Source: Rubrobacter sp.
GTDB lineage: Bacteria > Actinomycetota > Rubrobacteria > Rubrobacterales > Rubrobacteraceae
Direction of reading: 5' to 3'
DNA length: 5,430 nt
NCBI GenBank assembly: GCA_016781705.1
Contig: JADDPV010000042.1
Location: 1 to 5,430 of the forward strand
Shown here: in pieces, positions 4,819 to 5,430 of the stretch
Layout: each line of letters opens with the position of its first letter
How positions within the stretch are numbered: position 1 is the stretch's first letter
Notes under the pieces: model-generated
Told to the model about the DNA's origin: nothing
The model's database searches: none
Seen by the model: the letters and a program-made list of their open reading frames with translations, nothing else
Translations under genes and position numbers: made by a program

Positions 4819-5304
4819 ATGGACGACAAACGGTATGTGATGGCGGTCGGCTCCGACGATGCGGAGTGAACCTCAAGAACTTCATAAAGGAGAGGCTTCG
4901 GGACGACCTGCGCGTGAAGGAAGTCCGCGACTTCGGCGTGGCGGACGAGAGAGCGACAAGACCGAGTACCCGATCATCTGCATAAAGGCCGCCGAGGCGA
5001 TCGCCCGGGGCGAGGCAGACAGGGCCGTGCTCTCTGGCGGCACGGGCCTGGGTGAGGCCATATCCGCCAACAAGGTGCGCGGGATCCGCGCCGCGGTTGC
5101 CGTCAACCCGTACTCGATCGAGAGGTCCATACTGTCCAACGACTGCCAGGTGTTGTGCCTGGGGGAGCGTATGGTGACCCCGGAGCTAGCCGACCGCGTG
5201 GTGCGACAGTGTCTCGGGTACGAGTTCGACACGTCCTCCCCGTCGGCGCGCGTAAAGCACGCCTCATACCCGAGTACGAAGAGCGTGGCAGCTTACAAGC
5301 GTAG
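4819..5304 (+). pseudogene. RpiB/LacAB-family sugar-phosphate isomerase, three frameshifts
   Basis: The reading can be rebuilt from three frames plus a tail. MDDKRYVMAVGSDDA (4819-4863) stops at 4867-4869. Adding one base near 4864 gives GVNLKNFIKERLR and VKEVRDFGVADE. Adding one near 4949 gives SDKTEYPIICIKAAEAIARG, VLSGGTGLGEAISANKV, GIRAAVAVNPYSIERSILSND and CQVLCLGERMVTPELADRVV. Adding one near 5265 gives IPEYEERGSLQA with TAG at 5302-5304. This order and the total of about 162 residues match the RpiB/LacAB family, which interconverts aldose and ketose phosphates such as ribose-5-phosphate and ribulose-5-phosphate in the cytoplasm. The catalytic Cys of E. coli-type RpiB is Gly here, and the His before the DPYS-like segment is Val. 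A Glu is present in GTGLGE, the position used as base in M. tuberculosis RpiB. The SDHAG motif reads SDDAG. Specificity is unknown, hence no symbol. The gene starts about 60 bases from the IS end. Confidence 0.82.
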
Positions 5305-5430
5305 CCTGGGAAGCGTTCCTGGGGCGCACCGGGGGCCGTTGTCCGGGGCCCGGCCGAGGTGACAACATCGGAACGAATCCGAGGAGCGCCAGGAGTCCCG
5401 GTACTCGTCGCCCCCGCGTGATAGTGAAGA

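Noticed and set aside
5305..5362. Extension of the third isomerase frame to a stop at 5360-5362
   Set aside because: The IPEYEERGSLQA reading in the next frame fits the family's C-terminus, so the extension is out-of-frame translation after the last frameshift.
5338..5366. GTTGTC/GACAAC short inverted repeat after the isomerase gene
   Set aside because: Only 6-bp arms with a 17-base GC-rich centre and no T run; too weak to call a terminator.
1..5430. CRISPR array, tRNA or toxin-antitoxin pair
   Set aside because: No regularly spaced repeats, no cloverleaf sequence and no recognisable toxin or antitoxin family were found on either strand.

Overview
The window is high-GC bacterial DNA (about 73 % in a sampled 60-base row of the best coding region) with purine-rich Shine-Dalgarno sites. 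Its gene families (cupin, small nitroreductase, DUF3006, Excalibur-type calcium-binding tail, IS5-type transposase, actinobacterial-style RpiB) fit an actinobacterium, perhaps Rubrobacter-like. That placement is inference; no rRNA or other marker gene is present.

Left part (1-2458, plus strand): after a possible gene tail (1-38) and about 280 bases without a recognisable gene, there is a cupin gene broken by one frameshift (319-800). Twelve bases later comes an FMN nitroreductase gene broken by an in-frame stop (813-1385), ending in a GC-rich hairpin. A gap of nearly 290 bases rich in inverted repeats follows. The one clearly intact enzyme gene is an endonuclease/exonuclease/phosphatase (EEP) superfamily hydrolase (1673-2458). 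The gap 2459-2679 holds two hairpins between convergent genes.

Middle part (2680-4163, minus strand): an intact 108-aa protein of unknown function, a DUF3006 gene with a frameshift, a 17-residue scrap of an Excalibur domain just upstream of DUF3006, and an intact probable lipoprotein. The DNA at the lipoprotein's 5' end is only about 54 % G+C, well below its surroundings, which suggests a separate origin.

Right part (4254-5430): a truncated and frameshifted IS5-type transposase (minus strand) with one plausible IS end near 4758, then an RpiB/LacAB-family sugar-phosphate isomerase (plus strand) broken by three frameshifts. No gene is recognised in 5305-5430.

The most striking overall feature is that of nine protein genes or gene remnants with enough sequence to judge, five are interrupted. 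All six inferred frameshifts are explained by loss of one base, each restorable by lengthening a short G or C run. This could be an accessory region in decay or uncorrected sequencing/assembly errors. The sequence alone does not separate the two, although the IS remnant, the Excalibur scrap and the composition shift indicate real rearrangement. I found no CRISPR array, tRNA, rRNA or convincing new multi-gene system.
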